A stretch of 64,000 bases of DNA from Arabidopsis thaliana (lineage: Eukaryota; Streptophyta; Magnoliopsida; Brassicales; Brassicaceae). The stretch spans positions 25,467,971 through 25,531,970 of the forward strand of contig NC_003070.9 of the NCBI RefSeq assembly GCF_000001735.4. Reading direction: 5' to 3'. The number at the start of each line of letters is the position of its first letter. Position 1 is the first letter of the stretch. Shown piece by piece: positions 37,255 through 51,471 of this stretch. The position numbers and the translations under genes were made by a program. Below the pieces are notes generated by a model. It had not been told where the DNA came from and ran no database searches. It worked only from the letters and a program-made list of their open reading frames with translations.

Positions 37255-40200
37255 ATATTATTTGACAAGTTTTTGGCTGTGTTTAAAAAAAAAAAAAAAA
37301 AAGTTTTATATATGTGTCAATGTTTGTTTTAGTTTAACGTTTTGATCCATTTAATCTGATCTAGGATCAAGGATATAGTTTGTGTGATTATTAATTATAA
37401 GGTTTTTTTATAATGTCTTTTACGTTATTCAGTTCGAATAAAACTCATTTATATTTTTACTTTTTGAACCAAAATGATCCTTTCATGTTCATTTACACAC
37501 AAAAATTCATTAAAACTAATCAATAATGTAAAATTTGTCCATACGAAATTGATGTGTAATATTCATACATTTGGTAATGTCGACTTAGTTAGGTAATTGA
37601 TCGAAATACACTTATTATCTAGATAGTTGTCGACCTATCGTATAGAATAATGTGTTTGTATAAGTTGTAATGCCAACAAAATAGTGAGTGGTCCCGTGGC
37701 ACGAAAAAAAATGTAGGTGGTCCACAATATATTTTTAGTTGACTATATTAGTCTAGTAAACATATACAAAACTAATGTATGTAAGTAAAAGCATAAATAA
37801 AGGAGAATAAGTATGCATCATATTTGATTAAACAAATACTGAAAGTGTTGCTGTTGATAAAAATAAAAATAAAATACTGAAAGTGATAAACAACCATTTT
37901 GGTTTTAAACAGTATTTTGCTCTAATTATAAAGTAAAAACATATATTTATTTCCATTTGACTCCTATATAACAATAAACATGTGAATGCCAGATTAGACT
38001 AAAGAAGCTGTGAGGATCATTATACATCCTAGCTAGCCTCATAGGCCTACTACACTTATTATTGAGGGTCAACTTTGGGTTGTTTGATTAACAAAATGTA
38101 TGGCATCTTTTTAAACAAATATATATTTACATTCACTTATCTTCTTACAATGTGATTTGTCCCTTTTAAGGAATCTTGTCCCCCATAAATCATTTGGGAC
38201 AAAAGAATAAATGAAAAATTTCTCACATTTAAACAAAAATGTTAACACTAACATATATTTAAAATCATATTCTTATTACATTATTTATTTTTAAAATCAT
38301 ACTATTTAAAAATGTTTTTCAATATAAATATATTCTTATTACATTATTTATTAATAAAACCATACTACTTTTTTTTCTTTTAGTATATGATCTCTTTAGT
38401 TTTTACTTTTTTGTCTTTTATGTTTTGTTTAATTAATAATCTCGAGTTTTATACTAAACTGAAAGTGCACATGAATATGATATGTATTAAGTTGGATATT
38501 GAATCCCACAAAATCAAAAGATTTGATGAACTAAAAAAGTTCACGCAGCAAATTTGTTTTTCATTTGCTGAAGTTTTTATTGACTAATTAATTAGTTAAC
38601 TAAAACCTGAAAGAAAAGAAAAAACGGAGGTAATAGTTTAGGGTACTGACGTGTGAGCTTACGCAATTTTCGAATTAGGAAGTGAGCTAGATTCTAGGGC
38701 TGTGATACGTGAATGTATATACTTTCTGTTTCGTGTTCAAGTCATATTTTAGTTTTTGTTTTGGTAAAAGAAGTCATATTTTAGCTGTGAAATTACAAAT
38801 ATATTTTTGTGATAACATTATAAATATATATTAACATGTGGAACCCTAATTCTCATTAAACTGCTCACGTTAAAGCACATGCAGTACACCAACCATTTAA
38901 ATTGTTTTGCTTAGCACGATTTTGTTTCATTCATGATTCAAAACTTCAATTTTTCTTCGTCTGTTTTTATATAAATATTCGAAACATTTATAGAATTTTT
39001 TTGTTTTTAATTTGTAATTTGGATGTGGTCAAAAATCATACTTGGATCTATATTGATGTTATACATTTCACGACTTCAAAAGAAACTATTGCTCGCTCTA
39101 TTTCTGTCATTAATTAACTCATAACTTAACTTACACAAAAATTGAGATGATGACAATCATGAAACTATTTAAAAAGAAAAAGACCAGACCGGCCAATGTT
39201 AGACTAGGATTAGTGGCTATTATTCTAGTGACAGGGGTGCGATGAGTACCATTGTTTTTGAACATGTCTCTTTGTCTTCGCGATGAACCAAGCGGTCCCA
39301 AAAGTATTGGCAATAGATAGAGCCTCAATACCTTTAATTAATTATAAATTTCCCTGAATTTATATTCTCCAAAAATGAATGTTATTTTTTTCATCAATCA
39401 AAAAAAGTTGTTGGGTTTTAGTCCACCAAAAAGATGTTTGAGTTTCGATTGTTTGTGTTCAAAAAATCAAATTACATAACAAAAGCCAGAACTTTTTTTT
39501 ATATCAAAAAGTAAAGAAAAAATAAGAAAAACAAAAAATCATAACTTTTTTTATTGAGGTGATAAGGAATGTAATTTATTGACGTCTTGTGAACCCGATA
39601 TAAATCTAAAACTTGAAGTAGCTAATGAAACATAACAGGAAATGTTGGAGTGGTATAGAAATTACCTTTAATTTACCTTTAATTGTATAGAAATTAAAGA
39701 TAAAATAAAAAGATAAATCTATGAAACAATTATTTTGTCTATATACCAAAAGGGTTAGTTTTCTTGTGTTTAGTTTTTTGGAATGGAAATATATTATTTA
39801 AATTGGAATATTTTTTTGGTTGAACACAATTGGAATATGTAAAGGTTGATTTCATGTACTTGAAAGATTATGGTCAGAAGCCTTCTCACACGGTTAAGAA
39901 AAATAAAAAAAATATGTTGTCTATTTATTTGGTTCAAATTAAGTTTTTGTGTGGGCTTTGTGGGCTAGCTATTTAGTATGGGCCTAGATCTGGACTTCTG
40001 TAAATCTTAGGACTACACTTAACTCTATTACTCTCATAGTATGCCACTATGTGGGGTCTATGGCCACTATTGCTATCAATTATTACATATTTACATTACT
40101 TACGTACATTTTCGTATTTCTAATGTAATTTTTTTGTTTAGAAACTTATATAAGTGGGAAGTTTTAGAGCTAAATCTGAATTTTCTCAACTGGGGAGAAA

Positions 40201-40295
40201 AACTCCCTTGTCTCATCATCCCATTCCACTCACCACGAAAACTCAATTTGTTACATTAACATTATGTGTAACCTTTTCGAGAATCGCGTTTCACA
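37255..40295. other. 3 kb AT-rich intergenic region
   Basis: Contains the SABATH 3' UTR, then AT-rich DNA with only short chance frames (for example 38387, 38902). I saw no tRNA B-box, no LTR and no protein motif. From about 39950 on it becomes the distal FKF1 promoter, with GTGGGCTTTGTGGGC and TGGGCC motifs. Confidence 0.5.
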
Positions 40296-40749
40296 AAAAT
40301 ATCTATTATTTGACCAGAGTCAACGGTTACGTGAATCTGATTCCAATTGCGTTCCAACTTCCAAGTTCCAACACTTCACAAACAAAAACAAATATCTTCC
40401 CTCAAATCTCAATCTTCAAAAAAAAAACAAATATCTTTCACAAAATATGATGACGTGGAAGAAGCGAGTGGTTGAGTAGGCTAGATATTTTCTCGGAATA
40501 TCCCCTGGTGACGTGTTACAATCGAACAAGAGTAGACTTACTTTTTTTAAACATACCCCTGATATATCCTTTTAATTACGAAAATTGCCACCAACTCCTG
40601 GCGCGAAGACTTCTTGCCTCGTCTTAAATATAAAGGGTATATTCGTCAATAAGTCACCAACTAAGCCAAGATATTTTAAAAGTTTAAACAGACACAAAAA
40701 GAAATAAAATATCATAAGGCTGAGAGCTTATCAGAGAAGAAGAAGATAT
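40296..40749. promoter_or_regulatory. evening-element cluster before FKF1
   Basis: The nine-base evening element AAAATATCT occurs exactly at 40296-40304 (plus) and in reverse orientation at 40483-40491 and 40669-40677. Near matches with the AAATATCT core occur near 40389, 40431 and 40742. CCA1, LHY and RVE factors bind this element, giving evening transcription, and FKF1 peaks in late day. Confidence 0.7.
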
Positions 40750-40757
40750 TTCTGTAA

Positions 40758-42727
<1,970 letters not shown>

Positions 42728-43421
42728 AGACTCTTTCCTTCTTCATTTGGTTTGTGGTTTTGTATCTGTCACATTCCAAACTCTTACGACATGTAGAAGA
42801 GATATATCAGAAGCTAGAAGCGTGTGTACATAGTAAATTAGTGATTGTTGTACGCTTTAGATAGATATTCATGTAATGTTAATGGTTTTGCTGTATGAAG
42901 ATCCTTCTATAATATACTTCTCCTTGTTACTCGACCATGCAGGATTTGATTTTTGACGTACCATCCAAAAGAGAGAAGACACTGAGTTTGGACATATATA
43001 TATATATCCACAAACCCAAAAGTAGAAATAATCACACAACACCTCAAGTAAATAGAATGAAGAAACCGAAAAAGTAAAGTACACAAACTTCAATACAGAG
43101 CTAAAACCTATACAGCCAAACAAACTACTTCCATAGGACAGAAAATGTTATGCGAAAATGTCAAACATCTCTCCCTCCACCCTTTTTTCTTGTCGTCATC
43201 GCTAAGCAGTGTAAGCCGATCTAAGTCAGAAAGCATACTTATCTTTTTCATCCTTAAGTTCTATGGTAATTCAATAAATCACAGAGGATGTAAAGGAAAG
43301 CAAGAGAAATAAAAAAGAGATATAAAGGTTAAAAAGAGCTTAAAAATCACACCAGCCTATAACGGTTTTACTTGTTTAAACTGATACGACCACAAGAACT
43401 AGTCACATCTCCTCCCTCATC
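42728..43421. other. intergenic between convergent FKF1 and MAP70-1
   Basis: The two 3' UTRs face each other here. A short (AT)n run lies at about 42994-43008. No other feature. Confidence 0.6.
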
Positions 43422-46256
43422 TCATTGTGTACTCCTTGTTAACCCACTTCGGCCAGCAGCTCTGCAGAATATCGAACACCAAGCTTAGTCTGATTGCTAA
43501 AATCGCAATTTGATCATAAAAATAGACAAAGATATTCAACATTGTTAGATACCTTGCAGCAAGAATCTGGGCGGTGTTGGATGAGGGTTTGGTGTTTGAA
43601 GACCTTTTAGCTCTATTATCCTGATCTTTATCCACACGCATTGCAGCAACCTCTTTCTCCATTGCAGCCACTTCCCTTCTCATCTTCTTTGCTTCAACTT
43701 CCATTGCCTTTGTTAAAGTTTCAACCTTTTTTGCTAACATCTACAAGAAAAATATCAAGACTTCCATTACAAACACGTCTTTTTAACAACATTTTATATG
43801 GTACATTCAGAGAGATTTTACCTCTATGGCATCATCCTTGTCTTTGAGGCTTTGATCCTTTTCATGCGAAGATTTTCTCAAGGCGACTACTTCCTTCTGT
43901 AGTAAATCATACAAAACCCCTGGGACATTGTCTTCGGTTGCTGGTGCAGGGAGTTCACTTGGTGGCTTCTCTTCTGAATCTTCTTTCCAGGTATTAGGTG
44001 ACTCTGATTCTTTGGTTTCATCACAAGCCTTGTTGAACGAATAATTCCCAGGTCCTTTTAAGAGTGCTTTGCCTCTATCCAATGATCTTGTGCCTCCATC
44101 GAATGACTTGGATGTTCCTTTAGCATTCTTCAATACCGAGGTGGAATTAGAAGTAAAGGAATTTCTCATCGGAGTTTTCTTTGACAAAAAGCCATTTGAC
44201 GCAAACTTTTGTAAATTATCTGATCCACCGATTGACTGCCTGCGAGACGGTCCATTACTCATGCTTCTTCCCTCAGGTGTGTTCCTTATGCTGATGCTTG
44301 ATGTGCCTCTCAGTGTCTCTTCAAGCACTCTAAGTCGTAGTTGAAACTTGTCCTAGAAATTGTATAAGGAAATAGTTTACTAATTAGTTCAGTTAAACAA
44401 GAACATAAATTCGACAATGACTAATGCATAAATACGATGAATACTTTTAGCTGTGCTTCAGATTTCGCAGCTCGATCTGATATGGCAAGCTTATCGCGGA
44501 GTTGCTGCATTTCTCCCTGCAAGAAGAGAGTTAAAGAGTGAGAATGTAAGGTTGTGTGCCTTTGTCACTTCAAAGAATCTGGATTCCACAAATTTAGGAA
44601 AAGGGCAATCATATCAAAGTAAACCTGTAGAAACCTTCTTTCTTCAAGCCATTGCTTCACAGGCATCACTTTATCATTACCATCTTTCCATTCATTTGCA
44701 ACCACTGTCGCAACTCTGTTTGCTGTAACCTTTGCACGCGCAAGTTCCCGGTCAAGAGTTTTTCGTTCTTCCTGCAAAAGTAGAGCAAGAAATATTCCTT
44801 CATCAGTTGAGTAAAGATTCTATACTTCTTTTTTCGGAAATGTATTAACTTACGTTCATCTCTTGAAACTTCCGCTGGTAATCCCTCACGGCATTTGCAG
44901 CAGCACCACCAGCAAGAACGGCCTCTTCCAGTTCCCGTACAGTCTGAGTAAGCTTTTCCACCTCCGCAACCTTTTGCCTGTGCATTCGGTCTAGAATTTT
45001 GTTTTCTTCCTAAAGAATCAAACAGATAATAGAAATTATTAACAAACAATGAGTGATAAGTAGAAGGCATCCAAAGCCTGACTAACTAGATACAAAGAAG
45101 ATGATAATGAGTACAGCACCTGACAGATTTCTATTTGTTTCATCAACTCTTGGTTCTTATTCTGAAGATCATCAACTAAAGCAGCTTTCGCCAGAGCAGT
45201 TTCAACAGTCCTCTCAGCATCAAGTAAAGCCGCTTCTTTTGATTTAGTGAGACGATCCAAAGCTCTGTTATCTTCTTGAAGCTTCCCAATCTTCACAGAA
45301 ACATCATAAATTAATATCCGATTTGCAAGTAGAAATTTGGACTTCAAATGAGTAAAACATACCTCAGAGCGAGCTAGCTTAAGCTCAGCTTCCAATGGAG
45401 CTAGAATGGCTTCAATCGGAGGCATATCATCATCCTTTTGAGCAGCATGGACCCTTCTTAAGGTAGCTTCAGCAGCAAACTGAGCAGCCATGGAAGCCTT
45501 CTTCTCCTCATTGATCTTCTTGATTTCTAGATTCTGCAACATAGTTCATAATCAGATATCCAGCCAAATCATGATCGTAAGGAGGGAGATTTTGATACAT
45601 ACTTTGCTTTGGAGAAGCGATTCAGTTAACTTGAGCTTCCCATCCAACTTAGCTAGCTCATCAGTAAGCTATTAAAATTCCAAAGCACATAAGATAAAAA
45701 TCAGCTAACAAGAAGCACAATAAGGAACTTGAAACTACACATAAGCTATCAATCTTCTCTAACAACATTGCCATAACCTAATCCATAAGCCACAAAAAAC
45801 AAACAAAATCTTCCAAAAAAGGAAAAAAAAAATCACACCTCTTCACAAGCTTTCTCTCTTTGTCTCTCAGATAACCTCAACGCTTTGATCTCAGCATTAG
45901 CTTCACTTAATTCTCGATCCTTATCTAAAACCACATTTGAAAAAACAAAGTCAATAAACAAAATCAGATCTGAATCGACACGAAAACGACTAGATCGAGC
46001 AAGCATTGATCTCACCTCTAACTTCATTCTCAAGCCGATTAAGCTCAACTTTCACTGGATCCGAACCATGAAGCAAAGTAATAAACTCATTATCAGCAGC
46101 TGCATCAAAACTAGGCCTAACCGGTCTCCTCCTCCCAGAACTTTTCTCCTTATAGGACGCCGACACCGTCAATGACGGATACGGCGTCGGAATCGCAACA
46201 GGCGTTGTAGCTTGCTCCGCCGACAAAAAACCACCGTCAGCCGAAACGTCAGACAT
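43422..46256 (-). CDS. MAP70.1: microtubule-associated protein MAP70-1
   Basis: A plant-specific 70-kDa protein that binds and patterns cortical microtubules, important in secondary-wall band formation. Eleven exons translate to 622 residues, the known length. Nearly the whole of residues 60-380 is coiled coil (for example LENEVRDKDRELSEANAEIKALRLSERQREKA and the long LQEDNRALDRLTKSKEAALLDAERTVETAL). A Ser/Arg-rich basic central stretch (about 380-500, RRQSIGGS...KKTPMRNS...) follows, then a second coiled coil (KKVETLTKAMEVEAKKMRREVAAMEKEVAAMR) and the short end RSGLTRSTQ. The last exon is only 40 bases (43422-43461). No membrane segment or enzyme domain is present. Confidence 0.95.
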
Positions 46257-47441
46257 CTCCGACTACTCCGATCTAAATTCCTTCCGATTCAACAACACAT
46301 CAAAATTCCTCAGGATCTATACACACTCAGATGCAAACAAAAAAGTAGCTTCAAAATGCAGATTTCTAGAGAGGATCCAAATGCTTTTCTCTGGGATTTC
46401 AAATCAGAGTCTCAACAACATATCTAGAGAGAAAGAGATAGTTTCAGAGAGATCGTTCGTTTTTTTTTTTTTTTTTGTAGTGATGGAAACAAGAGAGAGA
46501 GTGAGATTTAAATGCTGTCACAGTGTTGTTGTTTATCTTTCTTTCTCTAGTCGTCTTCTCTAATAGCAAGTGTGACAAGACAAGAAGAGGGAAAAAAAAC
46601 AAAGATTAGATTAGGTTGTTAATTAATCAACGTTCACTTGATCAAGCACTTAAGTATGAAATATAGAGGTTAGTAATTATAATATAGTAAATGGCAATAT
46701 TGTATGTATATAATTTAGGTGGATGGTTAATTATTTTGGTTAGTGATGTGATTAGCGTAGAAAAGATGTGATTAGTCAAAGAGATGCTTTGCGCGTGAGA
46801 GGAGGGAACGTGTAATATGTCTTTTTTTTTTTTTTTTTTTGTTGTTGTTAACTAAATACGTGTACACTAATCTAATCACTGTAATCTGTTGAGATCTCTT
46901 TGTTTTTCTTTTTGAGGGACAATCAATTATGTATGTTTTCTCTTTTAACAAATTTGATTGATTCTCTACTAATAAAAGTCCTTTTAAATTGTTATGAGAA
47001 ACAAAAAAAATCTATTTAAATTGAATGTAAATCAATATAATGTTTCGTTTTTTGAATATCACTGCCATTTGCGACCGAAGTTTTATAGATTAACTTGTTG
47101 TATTACCTTTAGCTCTTGGTCTTGATTTGTTTTAGATATATCTTTTGGGTTTATGTTGGTCTTGATTTGTTTTAGATATATCTTTGGGGTTTATGTTTGT
47201 TTACATGAACAACAAACATAATGTCACAAATGAGGATTATTTTTGTCTTACGCGATTAGCTACATGATGAATATATCTATTATTATTTGATAAAAAAAAA
47301 AGAGAATTGACAACAAATTTCAACAAAGAAACAAACTGTCTTATGACTTACAAACAACACAATCATTTTCTTTTTTCTCTACTCTATATACAACAAAAAG
47401 AAACACAACATAAAAAGAAGAAAAGTTTCCTCTACATTACT
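46257..47441. other. intergenic, MAP70-1 promoter and RING gene 3' end
   Basis: It includes the MAP70-1 5' UTR with GA-rich stretches, long T runs at 46459-46476 and about 46820-46840, and a 40-bp tandem duplication (47118-47197). No ORF is convincing. Confidence 0.55.
47118..47197. repeat. 40-bp tandem duplication
   Basis: Two adjacent units start at 47118 and 47158 and differ at one position (TTTTGGG versus TTTGGGG). It lies between MAP70-1 and the RING gene, about 250 bases past the latter's stop codon. Confidence 0.8.
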
Positions 47442-48797
47442 TCATTCTTGTTCATTACCTTTGAGGATATTGAACTTGCATAGTGGACATGTCGCATTCA
47501 TTTTCAGCCATTTCACAATGCACGTAGAATGAAAGTGGTGGTTGCAAGGAAGTGAGACCAGCTCTGCTCCATCTTCATATGAACTCAAACATATACAACA
47601 GTCCTACACATACCAACCCAATTCAAAAGAAAGCTCTAAGCTTCATATAAAACATCCACAAGATAACTTTCAAAACAAAAACTTACAGCATCCTCGGGAA
47701 GAAGCACACGCTCGTTTCCTAAATTCTCACTCGCTGCATCCACAGGTATCATTTTCCCACCACCGTCACTTTGCTTTTCATCATTGTTCATCGTGTGAAA
47801 CCTGTACTTGGGAAGGATGCTGAGATCTGCTTCTGATGCACCCTCCTAAACACACACACACACATATCAAAAGGCAGTTTATTGCTTTCATTTCTTCCAA
47901 AAGGGTTACTGTTATAGTCCATACCTGCCCCGCGACGGCGTAAAGAAGAGCAATAATACAAGGTAGGCAACAACAGAGGGCGATTCCAATAAGACATGCC
48001 AGCACAACGCAAAAGATGGCAAAGAACACATCAAATGCAAGGAAAACAAAGGTTAACCTGCAAACATTAATAAACATAATGATGTCATTACCATTCAACT
48101 AGAAGAAATAAACATTGAGCAAACCAACACATACCAATACAAATGCGTCGCGTTTTGCAGAAGGATATCACCACCAGAAACAAGCCAGTAGAATCCAACA
48201 ATCCACCAGACAAATGATATTATAGTGTTCATTGATTCACAAGTCTTAGTGCTGAAAATAATTGATTCTCATAAATCATTAGTAAATCATTTGGCTAAAG
48301 AACAAAACAGCACAGATAATTGAATCGAGAGCTAACCTCAGAAACCTCTCATCGTTGTCTTCATCTTCACTATCCTGATTCGTAGCTTGAGCAGCTTCTA
48401 AATCTCCAGGTCTGCTTCTAGCATTCCTCTTTCTAAACTCAAGCCAAACAAGGACAACATGAACAAGACACTGAATCGCATAACCACAGATCCAAATCCT
48501 AATAGGAACATTTGGCTTCTCTTCTTTAAAAACCAAAAGCATAACAATCGCAACAAGAACAAAAGCAGTGTTCCAAAGCATATCCAAAGCAACAACAGGT
48601 TTCGAGTAACCCCAATCAGCTCGTCGCTCTTCAAGCTCTTGTGCAGCTGTTTCTCTAACCACCATCGAAGCTCCTCGTCGTCCTGAAGCTCGATTTAATA
48701 GAACCGCGATTACAGGTTGACGACGTGGTGATGATTGCCGTGAACGGAGAAGTGGTGTGGATGAGTCGGAACCGGAAGGTGATTCAGGTGAAGACAT
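47442..48797 (-). CDS. RING-H2 membrane E3 ubiquitin ligase-like protein
   Basis: Five exons splice to 343 residues; exon 1 is 48337-48797. The N-terminal third is Ser/Arg-rich and cytosolic. Four or more hydrophobic segments follow ([54 protein letters not shown], and [29 protein letters not shown] with [11 protein letters not shown]). The C-terminal RING-H2 is [25 protein letters not shown], then CPLC, giving C3H2C3 spacing. These features fit the family of At4g11680-like E3 ligases of plants. Target unknown. Confidence 0.92.
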
Positions 48798-49559
48798 CGT
48801 TGAATCCGTCTTTGCTTGATACAGAATTGAGAGAGATGAAGATAAATCTAGGGTTTGTTGTGTTTCTTGTACCTATCAGTACCACTCAAAAGTCAAAATA
48901 GAGACAAGAGAAAGTACTTTAATAAGTGTATCGGTGATTCATAATTGTCTTAATTCTTAATTTGCTCTTTAAACAATATGTGTTAAGAGTTAGAGATTAG
49001 AGGATTACAGACGTTTTAGTAGTCAACAATTAGACTGGTGGTTAGGAAATTGAGATTTTTAACACTTGTCTTCTCGGTTATGTTTAAGAGCAAATGTGGT
49101 GGTGATAATGTTGAACTAGAAATATGTAAATAATGAACAAAAATCGATGGTTGGTAGAGGATTTCATGATAGCAAAAGTTGAACAACATTAGAAGTTTAG
49201 TAAGAACTTAAATTCGATTGTAGTGGTAAGCACTTAGTATAATCTCATTTTACCTCAGTTTGATACTTTGATTAGTTATTTTCAAAAGTTTTTGTAACAT
49301 TTGTCTTCTAAAATTCCGGTTTAAGTTAATTGGAACTTACCGACTTAACATTTCTTACATAATAATTTTTTTTTAACATCATATAATTAATTATTCTAAT
49401 GAACAAAAGAAAAAAAAGATTAACAAACTAATTTCAGTTTAATTCCAAAAGCGGTGGTACACCGAAATAGACAAGACAAGTAAGAACAGGATTAACTGAA
49501 ACCCTAAACAACCACAATCGATCTGGGTTCATTGGATTCATTACACAAACCGGAGAGAC
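48798..49559. promoter_or_regulatory. divergent promoter region of the RING gene and the dioxygenase gene
   Basis: The two start codons face away from each other across 762 bases. The region is AT-rich without a clear TATA box. Confidence 0.5.
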
Positions 49560-51270
49560 ATGTCGGAGAAAGAGCACCCTCGGCTAATTCTACACAATTT
49601 CCTGTCGCCGGCAGAATGCAAGGTTGTCCCTTTTTTGCTTAATTTTGTGTCTAATCATGTGGGTTTGGTTAATTTTGAGGTAAAAACAGGAACTTGAGCT
49701 TATACACAAGAGTAGCAGTACAATTGGGTACAGACCAAATGTCTTCTCCACTACTCTCTCTCACCTCATTGCCACTAATTCTCCTCACCTCATCATCCCT
49801 TTTGTCTCCATTAGAGGTCAATCTTTTAAAACTCAAAGATTTCGCTTTTGTCTTTATATCTTACTTTTGTGAGATTCAAAGGGATGATCTTTGTTGTGTT
49901 GAGTTAACAGAGAGGTTGAAAGAGAAGATAGAGGAAACATTTGGGTGTGAGTATGAGCTTTTTATTGAATTCACAGGTTTGATTAGGTTAGTCTCTCTCC
50001 CCTGTCTCTTTAACAAAACAAGTCAGGAAAAAAGAGTAAATATTGATTCTTTGTTTTGAATCAGTTGGTGCAAAGGAGCTAGCATTGGTTGGCATAGTGA
50101 TGATAACAGATCATATCTAAAACAAAGAGATTTTGCGGTTCGTATTCACTCTCATTTTTGTAATCTATAGACGTCCTTGTTGATATTGTGGTTTATGTGT
50201 GTATGACTTTGGTTTTTAGTTGGTTTGAAGGCAGTTTGTTACTTGAATAGTTACGAGAAAGATTTCATAGGCGGTCTTTTTCGTTTTCAGAGTGGTGAAC
50301 CAGTAACCGTTGCTCCATCGGCTGGTGTAAGTATTGTTCTTTTTCAGTTGGCTTAGTGGTTACTTAGATTGAATAATGAGTTTGTGTTCTTGAGCAGGAT
50401 GTTATCATGTACACAGCTGATGACCGGAATATTCACTCAGTTGATGAGGTAACAGATGGAGAAAGATTGACTCTTGCACTCTGGTTTAGCCGGGACTCAT
50501 CACATGACGAAGATTCCAAGCTTCTTTCTCGTCTTTCACAATGTACATCACATGAAGTGTGCCTCCCTTTGCCTGCATCCACTAACATGTACTGGTTCTG
50601 TCCTCATCAAGATGGTTCTAATCAAAACATAGGTTTTGATGTTTGCGTTGCGAGGTTGCATCTTCTTGGTTTTGATGTACATAGCTTACAAGGCGAAGAT
50701 CATTCTACGGATGCCTCTGAACAACTTATGGGACCACTACAATTAGCTAAAGGAGGAAAGTTACTCACCCGAAAATTTGCCAACATTCTTCATGCTCTTC
50801 AGGTACTTTTCTCTTTGACATTCACATGAGTTTCTTCGAGGTCGTTAGTGATTAGTTGATATAGTAAATGTCTTGTTAAACGGGCTTCCTTTCATCATAT
50901 ATAATCAAATGCTTATTTCTTCTCTTTTGCTGGATAATAGGTTGTTCAGTTCTACCATTGGAAAGCTTCTGAACTCGTAACTTCTAATGTCGAAAATGAC
51001 ACATTAGAAGAGGTGAAAGCTATGTCCCACTCTCAGTTGGAAACTATCAATGCCCTGAAATCAGTTTTCCTGCTAGATGAGAACCTCGTAGCCACAACTT
51101 TTGGATATTCGTGCTCTGGTGAGGATCGAAAGGATTCACTCGACTTGACGGGTATAGCTCTCGCGGTTACCTCTTGGGAAGAGTATAGCTGTAAGTTACT
51201 CAAGGAGCTATTATCATCCTTGCCTCAATGGAAAACTTATCAAACTATACACAAAGTGGAATCTGATTAG
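49560..51270 (+). CDS. 2-oxoglutarate/Fe(II)-dependent dioxygenase, prolyl 4-hydroxylase-like
   Basis: Seven exons splice to about 389 residues; exon 1 is 49560-49622. The P4Hc-type double-stranded beta-helix is recognised by GWHSDD (H99, D101), YEKDFIGGLFRFQSGEPVTVAPSAGDVIMY, and RNIHSVDEVTDGERLTLALWF, in which H158 is the distal iron ligand and R168 binds 2-oxoglutarate. All catalytic residues are present. The C-terminal part has no known domain and carries no signal peptide, unlike wall-modifying prolyl hydroxylases, so it is probably a soluble enzyme. Exon 5's acceptor (TTGAAG before GCAGTTTGT) is my choice from frame and family. It matches locus At1g68080; the substrate is unknown. Confidence 0.88.
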
Positions 51271-51471
51271 AAATGAATTCTGAGTTACTGTTGAATTGAG
51301 TAGTTAACAACTTGAAAGTGATTCTCTTGGCTTCAAAGAACAGCTTCTCAATTATCTCTTTGTTTGATCTTACACATAATCATGTTATAATATCCTTCAA
51401 GATTGTTGCAAGTAATTTTGTAAGATACAGAGAATCAAAGTTAATTTTGGGATTGGATACAGAAAGAGATC

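Noticed and set aside
37255..40295. Short frames such as 38387 and 38902 in the large gap
   Set aside because: AT-rich, low complexity, no splice partners and no recognised motif.
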